Made by a program: the position numbers and the translations under genes. Of a stretch of DNA of 64,000 nt, positions 34,877-42,994 are shown piece after piece. Source of the stretch: an uncultured Kiloniellaceae bacterium (GTDB taxonomy: Bacteria; Pseudomonadota; Alphaproteobacteria; Kiloniellales; Kiloniellaceae); assembly GCA_947493695.1 (NCBI GenBank), contig CANLSF010000003.1, forward strand, positions 558,001 to 622,000, given 5' to 3'. Each line of letters opens with the position of its first letter. Position 1 is the stretch's first letter. Under the pieces are notes generated by a model that saw only the letters and a program-made list of their open reading frames with translations, ran no database searches and was not told the DNA's origin.

Positions 34877-35830
34877 TCATAGCTTGAGACCGCAGCTTTC
34901 AAAGCCATCCCGAATGGCCACTTTTTCGGCGTCTGTTAACTCCAGCATCGGAGCCCGTACCCGCCCGCCGACCTGTCCCAACAGCTCCTGCCAGTATTTA
35001 CCGAAGGCCGTTGGTTTCCCCGCCGGTCGCGTGCGCTTCATGGCCTCGCGCACGGGGTCGAGACTGTCGCAGGCTTTGCGGGCTTGATCGAACTTTCCGG
35101 CAAAGGCCAGCTGCGTGTATTCATGCATTCGTTTGTCGTTGGAAGTCTGCAATTGATACGGCGGAGAGGAGCAGAGGTAGAGCCGCCAGCCCAGTTCCTC
35201 GATATTATCGAGCCATTCGTGCTCGGCAGAGGTCGAGACCTGGATCCTGTCGCCAACGAGATGATGCAGCTTCACATACATCTCGCGGGGAACAGAATAC
35301 TTTATGGCGACGATGTTCGGCAGCTCGGCGATACGGGCGCATTCCTCGGGCTGCATCAGATAACCGCTGTCAGGATGGCTCCACATCGCAATCCCGATAT
35401 CAAGGCGATCGCAGAAGGTTTTGTAGTACTGATAGAGCACTTCGCTGCGGTCATGCACGAAACTCAGGACCGGCGCGTGCACAACAATGTAATCGGCGCC
35501 GCAGTCTTGCGCATGCTGTGCCAATTCCAGCACAGTGCCCATGTTCTGGTCCGAGACCGAAACAATGACCCCCGCCTTTCCTCCGCACTCCTCTACCGCG
35601 ATTTCGAAGTTCCGCTTGCGCTCTTCCAGGCTCATCGAGAAGAACTCGCCCTGCTTGCCCGCCACGAACAGGCCCTGAATCTCCAGATCGTCGATCCAGT
35701 GGCGGATATTTGAGCGCAACCCGGCCTCATCGAGCGTCAGGTCGTCGCTGAAGGGATTCAGCGCCGCCGCCCAGATACCCGTCATATTCTCACGTGCGTA
35801 GGCCTTCGCATCATGCTTTGCGTACTTCAT
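34877..35830 (-). CDS. DapA/NAL-superfamily enzyme with altered active site
   Basis: A 317-residue TIM-barrel protein of the dihydrodipicolinate synthase / N-acetylneuraminate lyase superfamily, with the Schiff-base Lys177 in NIVAIKYSV. Two normal active-site features are changed: the GTTGE loop reads GKQGE, and the YNxP motif that supplies the catalytic tyrosine reads WSHP (Trp150). It should still form a Schiff base with a 2-oxo acid, but it is not a standard DHDPS or sialate lyase. First gene of the operon with the dioxygenase and TRAP genes, divergent from the aspartate-dehydrogenase-like gene. Confidence 0.88.
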   Translation of the reverse strand: MKYAKHDAKAYARENMTGIWAAALNPFSDDLTLDEAGLRSNIRHWIDDLEIQGLFVAGKQGEFFSMSLEERKRNFEIAVEECGGKAGVIVSVSDQNMGTVLELAQHAQDCGADYIVVHAPVLSFVHDRSEVLYQYYKTFCDRLDIGIAMWSHPDSGYLMQPEECARIAELPNIVAIKYSVPREMYVKLHHLVGDRIQVSTSAEHEWLDNIEELGWRLYLCSSPPYQLQTSNDKRMHEYTQLAFAGKFDQARKACDSLDPVREAMKRTRPAGKPTAFGKYWQELLGQVGGRVRAPMLELTDAEKVAIRDGFESCGLKL

Positions 35831-35989
35831 CGGCAGGAGCCTTTGGTTGGAGAGCCGCTATGTTGTTATGCCAAGAGGCCGCAATTCGTCACAGCTGCCA
35901 ACGCGAAACGGCAAAACTGGCTATCAAAATTTTATATATCAAAGCGCATTCAATTTCGGCTAAACCTTACTCAACCAAAGGAAGCCGGA

Positions 35990-36766
35990 ATGAAAATTGG
36001 TCTGATCGGAAACGGCGCGATTGCCGGTTTTGTGCGTAAAGAGCTGGAGAAAAGCGAGCATAGCCTTGGCGCGATCCTGTTGCGGCCGGAACGGGTTGCC
36101 GAAAACCCGAAGCTCCATGTCGGCTCGGTTCGCGATCTACCGGATGACCTCGAATTGATAATCGACTGCGCCGGTCATACGGCGCTTGCGGCACATGGCC
36201 CGGCTATTCTGTTGCGCGGCATGGACCTGATTTCGGTTTCCCTGGGCGCATTGGCGGATCCTAATATCCATCGAGCCCTTGAAAAAGCGGCCCAGAACGG
36301 CGGCGCCCGGTTGCACCTCGCCAGCGGGGCCATCGGGGCGCTGGATTGCCTTCAGGCGGCGCGTGTTGGGCGGTTGCAGGATGTGACTTACATTGGGCGC
36401 AAACCTCCCGTTGGGTGGCGCGGCTCGCCGGCTGAGACACAGCTCGACCTCGATAGCTTGACGGTGGGTGCGCGGACACATTTCGAGGGAACTGCCCGCG
36501 AGGCGGCACTGGCCTATCCAAAGAATGCGAACGTTGCCGCTGCGGTGGCTCTTGCCGGTCTCGGCTTCGATGCAACGCAGGTCCGGCTGATCGCAGATGC
36601 CGATGTTACGGCCAACATTCACGAGATCGCAGCCTCAGGTGACTTTGGCAGTTTTAGTTTCCGGATCAGCGGGCAATCCCTGCCGGACAACCCGCGAAGT
36701 TCCGCCCTGGCAGCCATGAGCGTGCTGAGCAAGCTGGATCAGACGCTCCAGCCCATCACGCTATGA
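35990..36766 (+). CDS. Aspartate-dehydrogenase-like protein
   Basis: About 258 residues with a Rossmann NAD(P)-binding start (MKIGLIGNGAIAGFV), central ASGAIGALDCLQAAR, and the C-terminal NVAAAVALAGLGFDATQVRLIADADVTANIHEI, which match L-aspartate dehydrogenases. These oxidise aspartate to iminoaspartate or run in reverse to make an amino acid from a 2-oxo acid. AGGAAGCC precedes ATG 35990; an upstream extension would overlap the divergent control region. In this operon the substrate may be a nitrogen-containing ring-cleavage product rather than aspartate. Confidence 0.85.
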   Translation: MKIGLIGNGAIAGFVRKELEKSEHSLGAILLRPERVAENPKLHVGSVRDLPDDLELIIDCAGHTALAAHGPAILLRGMDLISVSLGALADPNIHRALEKAAQNGGARLHLASGAIGALDCLQAARVGRLQDVTYIGRKPPVGWRGSPAETQLDLDSLTVGARTHFEGTAREAALAYPKNANVAAAVALAGLGFDATQVRLIADADVTANIHEIAASGDFGSFSFRISGQSLPDNPRSSALAAMSVLSKLDQTLQPITL

Positions 36767-37707
36767 TCAGCCGTCACTCCCGCATTGTCGATCGCGCGCT
36801 CACCCGGCTAAAGCTGCGGCAGCTCCGCCTGCTGCTGGCCGTTGAGAACCACGGGAACATCCAAAACGCGGCGCGCGAGCTAGGCATCTCCCAGCCTGCC
36901 GCAACAAAGATGATCCAGGATCTGGAACTCGATTTCGAAGTAAAGCTCTTCAGCCGTACCAACCGCGGTGTAACCCCCACGGTGTTCGGTCAGACCCTGA
37001 TCCGGCACGGTAAGCTCATCTTTGCTCAGATCTCGAATGCCGCGCAGGAGCTAGACGATCTGAGCGAAGGCAACAGTGGGCGCGTTGTCGTGGGTACCCT
37101 GCTCGCGGCTTCCACCGGACTGCTGCCGGCCGCGATCGACATTCTGCTGACAGCCCGCCCGAAGGTTGCAATCAAGATCAGTGAGGGCACCAACGAAGTC
37201 CTGATGCCGGCCCTGCTGTCGGGCGAGATTGATCTGGTCGTTGGCAGGCTCCCGTCCCATCGGCACCGCGACAAGCTACAGCAGGAGAAACTCTTCGAAG
37301 ATCAGATATTTGCCGTCACGGGCAACCATCATCCGCTTGCGTCGAAGCGGTCTTTGACATTTGATCAGATCAAACCCTTCGGCTGGATCCTTCCGCCGCT
37401 CGAAACCACACTGCGGCGGCAGGTCGACCAGTTTTTCGTCGGCCAGCAACAATACATGCCGCCTTTCGCGATTGAATCAGTGTCGTATCTGACAAACAGG
37501 GCGCTCCTGCAATCGCGCGACCTGATCGGCCTGATGCCCGCCGAGGTGATCGCTCAAGACATCGAAAGCGGCAATATTTCCAGGCTGAACTGGGAAGTTC
37601 CCTTCGGCCAGGGCCCCGTCGGCATCTCCTATCGCAGCGACAACAGCCTGTCTCCGGCTGGACATGCTTTCAAAGAGGCCTTGCATCGTGCCGCCAAGGA
37701 AAGATAG
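36763..37707 (+). CDS. LysR-family regulator
   Basis: A 314-residue LysR regulator: LKLRQLRLLLAVENHGNIQNAARELGISQPAATKMIQDLELDFEVKLF is the helix-turn-helix region of the subgroup including GbpR and PcaQ; the ligand-binding domain has GRVVVGTLLAASTGLLPAAI and EIDLVVGRLPSHRH. The start overlaps the preceding stop (ATGA), so it is cotranscribed with the aspartate-dehydrogenase-like gene. It probably regulates both divergent operons of the block. Confidence 0.93.
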   Translation: MISRHSRIVDRALTRLKLRQLRLLLAVENHGNIQNAARELGISQPAATKMIQDLELDFEVKLFSRTNRGVTPTVFGQTLIRHGKLIFAQISNAAQELDDLSEGNSGRVVVGTLLAASTGLLPAAIDILLTARPKVAIKISEGTNEVLMPALLSGEIDLVVGRLPSHRHRDKLQQEKLFEDQIFAVTGNHHPLASKRSLTFDQIKPFGWILPPLETTLRRQVDQFFVGQQQYMPPFAIESVSYLTNRALLQSRDLIGLMPAEVIAQDIESGNISRLNWEVPFGQGPVGISYRSDNSLSPAGHAFKEALHRAAKER

Positions 37708-37812
37708 CGGCTTGGTATTCCCCAAATTGATATCTGTATTCTCCTAATTCGCTTGAAGTGATAGGCAAATTTGAATGTTGTGACCTCCTCACAAGAAGGA
37801 GTCGCGAGATCC

Positions 37813-39243
37813 ATGTATCCAGAGTTAAAGCTCTTTATCGCGGGCGAATGGCGAAGCTGCAGCCGCGATATGCCTGTGATCAATCCAGCGACGGAGAAAG
37901 AACTCGGGCGCCTGCCTTGCGCCGCGCAGCAGGATCTGGATGACGCGCTGGACGCGGCGGTAAAGGGCTTTCGTATCTGGAGCAGGACCTCTCCGCGAGA
38001 CCGCGCCGATACTCTCCTGCAGGTCGCCGCTCTGTTGCGCGACCGACAGGAGGAAATCGCACGCTCGATCACCCTTGAACACGGTAAACCGCTTCAACAG
38101 GCTCGGCTCGAGGTCATCCGAGGCGCCGAGTTCTTTGAATGGGACGCAGGTGAAGCCATGCGGACCTATGGGCGGGTTATTCCCGCGCCCGCCGGCCACA
38201 AATTCGCTGTGCATCACCAGCCCATCGGTGTCGTAACCGCTTTTTCGCCCTGGAATTTTCCAGTCAGTCAGCCAGCCCGGAAGATTGCTGGCGCCCTGGC
38301 ATCCGGCTGTTCGGTCATTTTAAAAGCGGCGGAAGAAACCCCGGCCGGTGCGATCCACATCGCCCGCGCCTTTGAAGACGCAGGCTTGCCGCCCGGCGTC
38401 CTCAACCTTGTGTTCGGTGACCCGGCCATGATTTCCGGTTACCTGATTCCGCAGCCCCCTGTGCGTCTTGTCGCCTTTACCGGCTCAACAGCGGTTGGCC
38501 GTCACCTGACGACGCTGGCATCCGAGCATATGACATCCGTCCTTATGGAGCTGGGCGGCCATGCGCCCGTCATCGTATGCGAAGACACCGATGTCACAGC
38601 CGCCGCGACCTCTGGCGCCGTGCGTAAGATGCGCAATGCAGGTCAGGTCTGCACTTCCCCTACGCGGTTCTTTGTGCATGAGGACATCTTCGACAACTTC
38701 ACGGACACCTTTGTCACCCGTGCGGCAGCGACCCTGGTCGGAAACGGAATGGACGACGGGGTTGAGATGGGACCGCTCGCCAATGAACGCCGTGTCCCGG
38801 TCCTCACCGGGCTGGTCGAAGACGCCTGCGCCAAAGGAGCAGAGCTTGCCACAGGTGGTGCGCGTCTTGGAGACGCGGGTTATTTCTTCCAGCCAACGGT
38901 GCTGGTCAATGTCCCCGACACTGCCAGAATCATGCAGGAAGAACCTTTCGGACCGATTGCCGTGATTAATCCCGTTGCATCCTTGGACGACGCGATTTCG
39001 CAGGCGAATGCCGTGCCCTATGGCCTCGCGGGCTACGCCTTTACCAATCGGGCGGACTATATCGACCGTATGATCGACGAGGTCGAGGTCGGAAACCTCT
39101 CGATCAACACCCTCGAAGCGTCAATGCCCGAAACCCCGTTCGGTGGCGTGAAGTCCAGCGGCTACGGTCGGGAGGGAGGCTCTGAAGGCCTGGACAACTA
39201 CATGACCGTCAAACATGTCTGGCACGCCTCTAAGATCGCCTAG
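37813..39243 (+). CDS. NAD(P)-dependent aldehyde dehydrogenase
   Basis: A 476-residue aldehyde dehydrogenase of the succinate-semialdehyde/aminomuconate-semialdehyde type. Catalytic residues are Glu246 (MELGGHAP) and Cys280 (NAGQVCTSPTRF); SPWNFPVSQ, FTGSTAVGR and EEPFGP are also present. In the classical 3-hydroxyanthranilate route an ALDH oxidises 2-aminomuconate semialdehyde, and this gene could do that or oxidise a later semialdehyde. AGAAGGAG precedes ATG 37813; a TTG at 37771 would add 14 residues. Confidence 0.92.
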   Translation: MYPELKLFIAGEWRSCSRDMPVINPATEKELGRLPCAAQQDLDDALDAAVKGFRIWSRTSPRDRADTLLQVAALLRDRQEEIARSITLEHGKPLQQARLEVIRGAEFFEWDAGEAMRTYGRVIPAPAGHKFAVHHQPIGVVTAFSPWNFPVSQPARKIAGALASGCSVILKAAEETPAGAIHIARAFEDAGLPPGVLNLVFGDPAMISGYLIPQPPVRLVAFTGSTAVGRHLTTLASEHMTSVLMELGGHAPVIVCEDTDVTAAATSGAVRKMRNAGQVCTSPTRFFVHEDIFDNFTDTFVTRAAATLVGNGMDDGVEMGPLANERRVPVLTGLVEDACAKGAELATGGARLGDAGYFFQPTVLVNVPDTARIMQEEPFGPIAVINPVASLDDAISQANAVPYGLAGYAFTNRADYIDRMIDEVEVGNLSINTLEASMPETPFGGVKSSGYGREGGSEGLDNYMTVKHVWHASKIA

Positions 39244-39296
39244 GCGACGAACGACGCATTCCTCACATCAAACCGCTCTCCGGTGCGCAAGATACT

Positions 39297-39320
39297 GGGG
39301 TCAGGTCTTCTTTTTTGCAT
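39297..39320. repeat. Fragment resembling the 64-bp REP-like element
   Basis: GGGGTCAGGTCTTCTTTTTT at about 39297-39316 resembles one end of the elements at 58265-58328 and 61484-61547 (GGGGCAGGTCTTGTTTA when read on their reverse strand). No matching second end follows. It lies in the 185-bp gap after the aldehyde dehydrogenase gene and may be a decayed copy or act as a T-rich end. Confidence 0.3.
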
Positions 39321-39428
39321 CAAGATCCCAACGAAGATCGCGCAACTCCGGACTTGATATCGCCAGTATGTATCCGCGCAAACCGAATCCCGAACTGTCC
39401 CGGAGATCACCTGAGAGCAGCTCCGCCC

Positions 39429-40490
39429 CTACTGCGAAAACTCAGGCAGTAGCTCGTCTGCAACACGCTTCAGTGTTGTCTCGATATCGGCATTGTTGAA
39501 CCGAAGGTTCAAGGCCACGTGGTTCACACCCAGGCTTTGCACTTCGCGCAGGTATTGCCGCAGGAATGTCGTCCCTGCGCTGAACCCCAGATGGATCGGA
39601 CGCGCCGGAGCCTCCGCCTTCTCGCGGACATCGACGTAAAGGGACTGCATAACCGGTTTGTCCGTCCCGCCGGCATCCAGGACGCGTTGGCGGTACTCCG
39701 AGACCATGCCTGCCTGAATGTCGGCATTGCGCGGATAGGTCATCCAGCCATCGCCCTGTTCGGCAACCCACTCGGGCGTTTGCTGACAGCCGCCCGTGAT
39801 CAGCATCGGAATGCGCCCGGAGACAGGTTTGGGCAACATATCCAAATGTCCGTTAAGCCGACCGTGAAGACCTTCAAAGTGGGGATTACTCTCAAAGGCC
39901 GCACGCATGTAGTTCACGCTGTCACGAAACCGCGCGCCGCGTTCGTCATAGTCCATGTTGAGCGCCGGGTACTCCTCCGGCCGGTCGCCGGACGCCACCC
40001 CGAGCAGGACCCGGCCACCGGACAGAACATCCGCCGACGCCACGGCCTTGGCCACATGCGCCGGGTGACGCAACGGCAGGATCACGCTTGCAATCCCAAG
40101 ACCGATACGATCGGTACAGGCCGCCATCGCGCCGAGATAGACGAAAGGGTCGAAAATCTGCCCCACGTCTCCAAAAGACGGAACACTGAAAGGGATGTCG
40201 CGCAGCCAGACAGCGGAAAAGCCCAAATCTTCGGCCAGCCTGACCCGCTCCAGATGACGCTCCATTAACGGCATCTCTTCAATCTGATAGGCCTCGAGGG
40301 GCGCGATGAGCCCGAGACTGAGCTGCCCCGGCTTGAAGACCGCGTTATAGGCAGGACTGATCGGCGAAAAGCCCGTGGTTTCTGTTGAGTTCAAAACAAT
40401 CTTGTCCTTTACAGCCTCTGCGCCTTCGCCCCTCGCCTGAGTGCGACTCTCGAATGACCTATGGATAGTGTGAACGGCCGACACCAGCAA
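39429..40490 (-). CDS. LLM-class flavin-dependent oxidoreductase (second)
   Basis: About 320-353 residues of the luciferase-like family: RVRLAEDLGFSAVWLRDIPF, DRIGLGIASVILPLRHPAHVAKAVASADVLSGGRVLLGVASGD, and GRIPMLITGGCQQTPEWVAEQGDGWM. The pattern resembles the subfamily often labelled as LLM class oxidoreductase near amino-acid or sulfur-compound genes; flavin or F420 use cannot be decided by eye. The start is uncertain: a TTG at 40490 opens a polar extension and a TTG near 40394 is a better match to the conserved part. Substrate unknown. Confidence 0.85.
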   Translation of the reverse strand: MLVSAVHTIHRSFESRTQARGEGAEAVKDKIVLNSTETTGFSPISPAYNAVFKPGQLSLGLIAPLEAYQIEEMPLMERHLERVRLAEDLGFSAVWLRDIPFSVPSFGDVGQIFDPFVYLGAMAACTDRIGLGIASVILPLRHPAHVAKAVASADVLSGGRVLLGVASGDRPEEYPALNMDYDERGARFRDSVNYMRAAFESNPHFEGLHGRLNGHLDMLPKPVSGRIPMLITGGCQQTPEWVAEQGDGWMTYPRNADIQAGMVSEYRQRVLDAGGTDKPVMQSLYVDVREKAEAPARPIHLGFSAGTTFLRQYLREVQSLGVNHVALNLRFNNADIETTLKRVADELLPEFSQ

Positions 40491-40603
40491 AGAGGTTTTC
40501 CGATTTGATTGGCATTCACATTCCTTTGTAGACAGGTGACAAGGGCACTGGCGATCGACGTATTAGTCGGTTTGAAAAAGCCAGTCGCAAGTTCGGAAAC
40601 CCT

Positions 40604-41785
40604 CTATTGATTGAGTGCGACCATAAACTCGTTCCATTTTCGGGTGACGTAATTGTGCTCATTCATGATCGAATTCCAGACGGCAACCGCGCCCAACCTC
40701 GTCTCGTAGTCGCCACCGCTGCGGGTTTGTCCCTGATTGACGATGGCGTTGCCATCATTGTCGTAGAGAACATCGGGTGCAGGCTGACCTGCGTACCAAT
40801 AGGCCCATTCAGCCTCACTCAGGTGTGCGCGCACTTTATCGGGCCGCGTCATGTAGAGCCCGCGCCGCGCCATGAGGCTGCCAGGCAAACCAGACTGCCA
40901 CCACTCCAGGAACCGGTAGGCTTGATCAAGGCTCGCCCCCTCCAGCGCACCGGATAACGCGAGCCCGTCCAACCACCCGCGATACCCCTCTTTAGGAACC
41001 GCGTTTTTGATCTCGAAGCCATGGGCCCGCAGCACCCATATTCCCTGCGCCCAGATAGTGGAAAGCGTGATGTCTTTTTCTTCGAATAGACTGACAACCT
41101 CATCTGTTGCCGCCCAGTGTCCGGCAAAATGTCCCCGGCGTTTGTAGTCGATCATCACTTCAATAAGGTGATCGATTTCATCGACAGTCAGGTTTCCAAT
41201 ATCGTCGAATTCGGCAAGCTCATTCGCCTGAGCCGCCAATGCCATCTCGATAATCGCAATCGAAGGATGCGCGGTCAATGTGACCTGCCCGCGATATTTC
41301 TTGTCCAGCAGCCAGCCCCAGCTTTCATCTCCATCGGCAACCTCAATGCGGTCGGGCCGGTATCCGAACCCGTCCATATTGTGAACCGTCGGCATCATCG
41401 ATAACCGGCTTGTCGGCAAAGCCCCTAGGGTTCCGTCAGCTTGCACAAAAAGCTTGCGTCCGGGGGCCATTCCTTTTCCATGGGTGATCGCTGTCCAGAA
41501 AGGTGTCTGAGCTTCCACCCCAAGCAGTTCAGAACAGTCTGTGATCCGATCCGTTCGTATCGGTTGAAGAGCGCCGGCAGTCCATGCGAGCTCTGCTGTA
41601 ACGGACCAATGATCCAGGACATCGTAGGACTCGGGAGATTTGACCGCGCGCTGCTGGACGTCCAATCCATCCAAGGGTTCAAAGTGTATCGAAAAACCCA
41701 GATCCTGCTCCGCCCGCAGTCTGACGGATTCAATCAGGGTATCCGGCGTTCCGATTACGCGTAATATGCGCTTGCTCTTTCCCAT
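40604..41785 (-). CDS. PotD-type solute-binding protein without signal peptide
   Basis: A 393-residue paralogue of the secreted binding protein at 42995-44278; the two share long matching stretches, for example KEGYRGW, and in the C-terminal third a parallel series of tryptophan-rich motifs (EWAYWYAGQPA versus EWDYWYEGKPA; VWNSIMNE versus AWNAIMDE). It begins MGKSKRILRVIGTPDTL with no signal peptide or Tat motif and starts 3 bases after the stop of the tandem-HTH regulator, leaving no room for one. It is therefore probably cytoplasmic. Its likely role is to bind the transported ligand inside the cell and report it to the cotranscribed regulator; this is inference. Confidence 0.85.
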   Translation of the reverse strand: MGKSKRILRVIGTPDTLIESVRLRAEQDLGFSIHFEPLDGLDVQQRAVKSPESYDVLDHWSVTAELAWTAGALQPIRTDRITDCSELLGVEAQTPFWTAITHGKGMAPGRKLFVQADGTLGALPTSRLSMMPTVHNMDGFGYRPDRIEVADGDESWGWLLDKKYRGQVTLTAHPSIAIIEMALAAQANELAEFDDIGNLTVDEIDHLIEVMIDYKRRGHFAGHWAATDEVVSLFEEKDITLSTIWAQGIWVLRAHGFEIKNAVPKEGYRGWLDGLALSGALEGASLDQAYRFLEWWQSGLPGSLMARRGLYMTRPDKVRAHLSEAEWAYWYAGQPAPDVLYDNDGNAIVNQGQTRSGGDYETRLGAVAVWNSIMNEHNYVTRKWNEFMVALNQ

Positions 41786-41788
41786 GCT

Positions 41789-42811
41789 CTAATGAAACGG
41801 CGTCAGGTAGATGGGGTGCGATGGCAGCGGCAATACCGACAAGACTTTAAGGCGCTCGATGGTGCGTTTGGTTGCGCGCTGGAGGTGCTCGCGCAGGGCC
41901 AGACAGGCCTGATCGAACTGACCTGCGATCAAGTGAGAAATCACTGCCTGATGCTCAGTAATCATCGGATCGTGATTCACGCGAGGCAATTGATCCGCAA
42001 ACAAATGATGCACGATCAACGGGAGTTGGTTTTGGCGGATCAGGCTCTGCATGGAGCCATTTCTCAAGGGATGAAGACAGGTCACGTGGAGATCTTCTTC
42101 AAGCTGCCGGATATTCTTGGCGCCAATCGCCGTACCAAGGCTTGCCGCCGATACGAGCCGCTGCTGGATGTCGGTCAGCTTGGATCGATCCAGGTAGGGC
42201 GCGGCGGAACGCAGAGCTTCGGCCTCCAGGACTCCACGAATCTGGTATTGCTCCGCGCATTTCTGAGCCGTCAACGGACCCGCGACCCAATGCGACCAGC
42301 GGTCCTTTTCGACGATACCCTGGTGCTGGAGGCGGTACAGCATTTCGCGCACCACCGTTCGCGAAACAGTATACATCTCACCGATCTCTGCTTCCGAAAT
42401 GCGATAGCACCCGAAAGGGATGACAGCAGTAATCGCGGCTTGGACTTCGGTGGCAATCTGGTTGGACGCGGGTAGAGGTTTGGGCTGGTTTCGCACAGTT
42501 GCGTTCGGCCAATCCATGTTGCGAAGATCCACCCGGATGGGTTTCAGGTTTTTCTTAGGAGGACCGACCAAATAGCCTCGACCATCGAAGCGATGTATTT
42601 TTTTGTTTTCGGCCAACGCTTTGAGAGCCTCACGTATCGGCATCCGGCTCATTCCCAGGCGATCGGCTATTGGTCCTTCAACTAAAACCATCCCCGGCAA
42701 GAGCTGTCCCGCGTTCATCAGATCAATGAGGGAATCCATCGCAACTTGCTTGCGCGGCTTTCGATTACTCAGCGTCACAGGCCGTGCGACGGATGCGTGA
42801 GGTTCTGACAC
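41789..42811 (-). CDS. GntR/FCD regulator with two winged-helix domains
   Basis: A 340-residue regulator with three parts. Residues about 25-83 form a first GntR winged helix (LIDLMNAGQLLPGMVLVEGPIADRLGMSRMPIREALKAL). Residues about 118-180 form a second (IATEVQAAITAVIPFGCYRISEAEIGEMYTVSRTVVREMLYRL). The rest is an FCD domain (QIRGVLEAEALRSAA, LEEDLHVTCLH, ITEHQAVISHLIAGQFDQA). Ordinary FCD regulators have only one winged helix and about 230-250 residues. It is cotranscribed with the leaderless binding protein and divergent from the ABC importer operon. Confidence 0.88.
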   Translation of the reverse strand: MSEPHASVARPVTLSNRKPRKQVAMDSLIDLMNAGQLLPGMVLVEGPIADRLGMSRMPIREALKALAENKKIHRFDGRGYLVGPPKKNLKPIRVDLRNMDWPNATVRNQPKPLPASNQIATEVQAAITAVIPFGCYRISEAEIGEMYTVSRTVVREMLYRLQHQGIVEKDRWSHWVAGPLTAQKCAEQYQIRGVLEAEALRSAAPYLDRSKLTDIQQRLVSAASLGTAIGAKNIRQLEEDLHVTCLHPLRNGSMQSLIRQNQLPLIVHHLFADQLPRVNHDPMITEHQAVISHLIAGQFDQACLALREHLQRATKRTIERLKVLSVLPLPSHPIYLTPFH

Positions 42812-42860
42812 TGCTTACTCCCTAGGCGCGACGGCACCGAACCACCGCGAAGATACAAAA

Positions 42861-42917
42861 TGAATTTCCAGAGCACCATTCATTCTTACATGATATAAAA
42901 TGAATGTTGAATTCATT
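42861..42917. promoter_or_regulatory. Four ATGAAT/ATTCAT half-sites in the divergent control region
   Basis: ATGAAT at 42861-42866 and ATTCAT at 42879-42884 form one inverted pair (12-base centre), and ATGAAT at 42901-42906 with ATTCAT at 42912-42917 a second pair (5-base centre). The first bases of the two pairs are exactly 40 bp apart. The region lies between the tandem-HTH regulator and the importer operon and is the obvious candidate operator. Confidence 0.65.
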
Positions 42918-42994
42918 ATTCGTTTAAATTACCATTAAGCGATAATAAAATTGAGCGGAAGCTAACAGCACCAATTGCACAGGGAGATGCTGCA

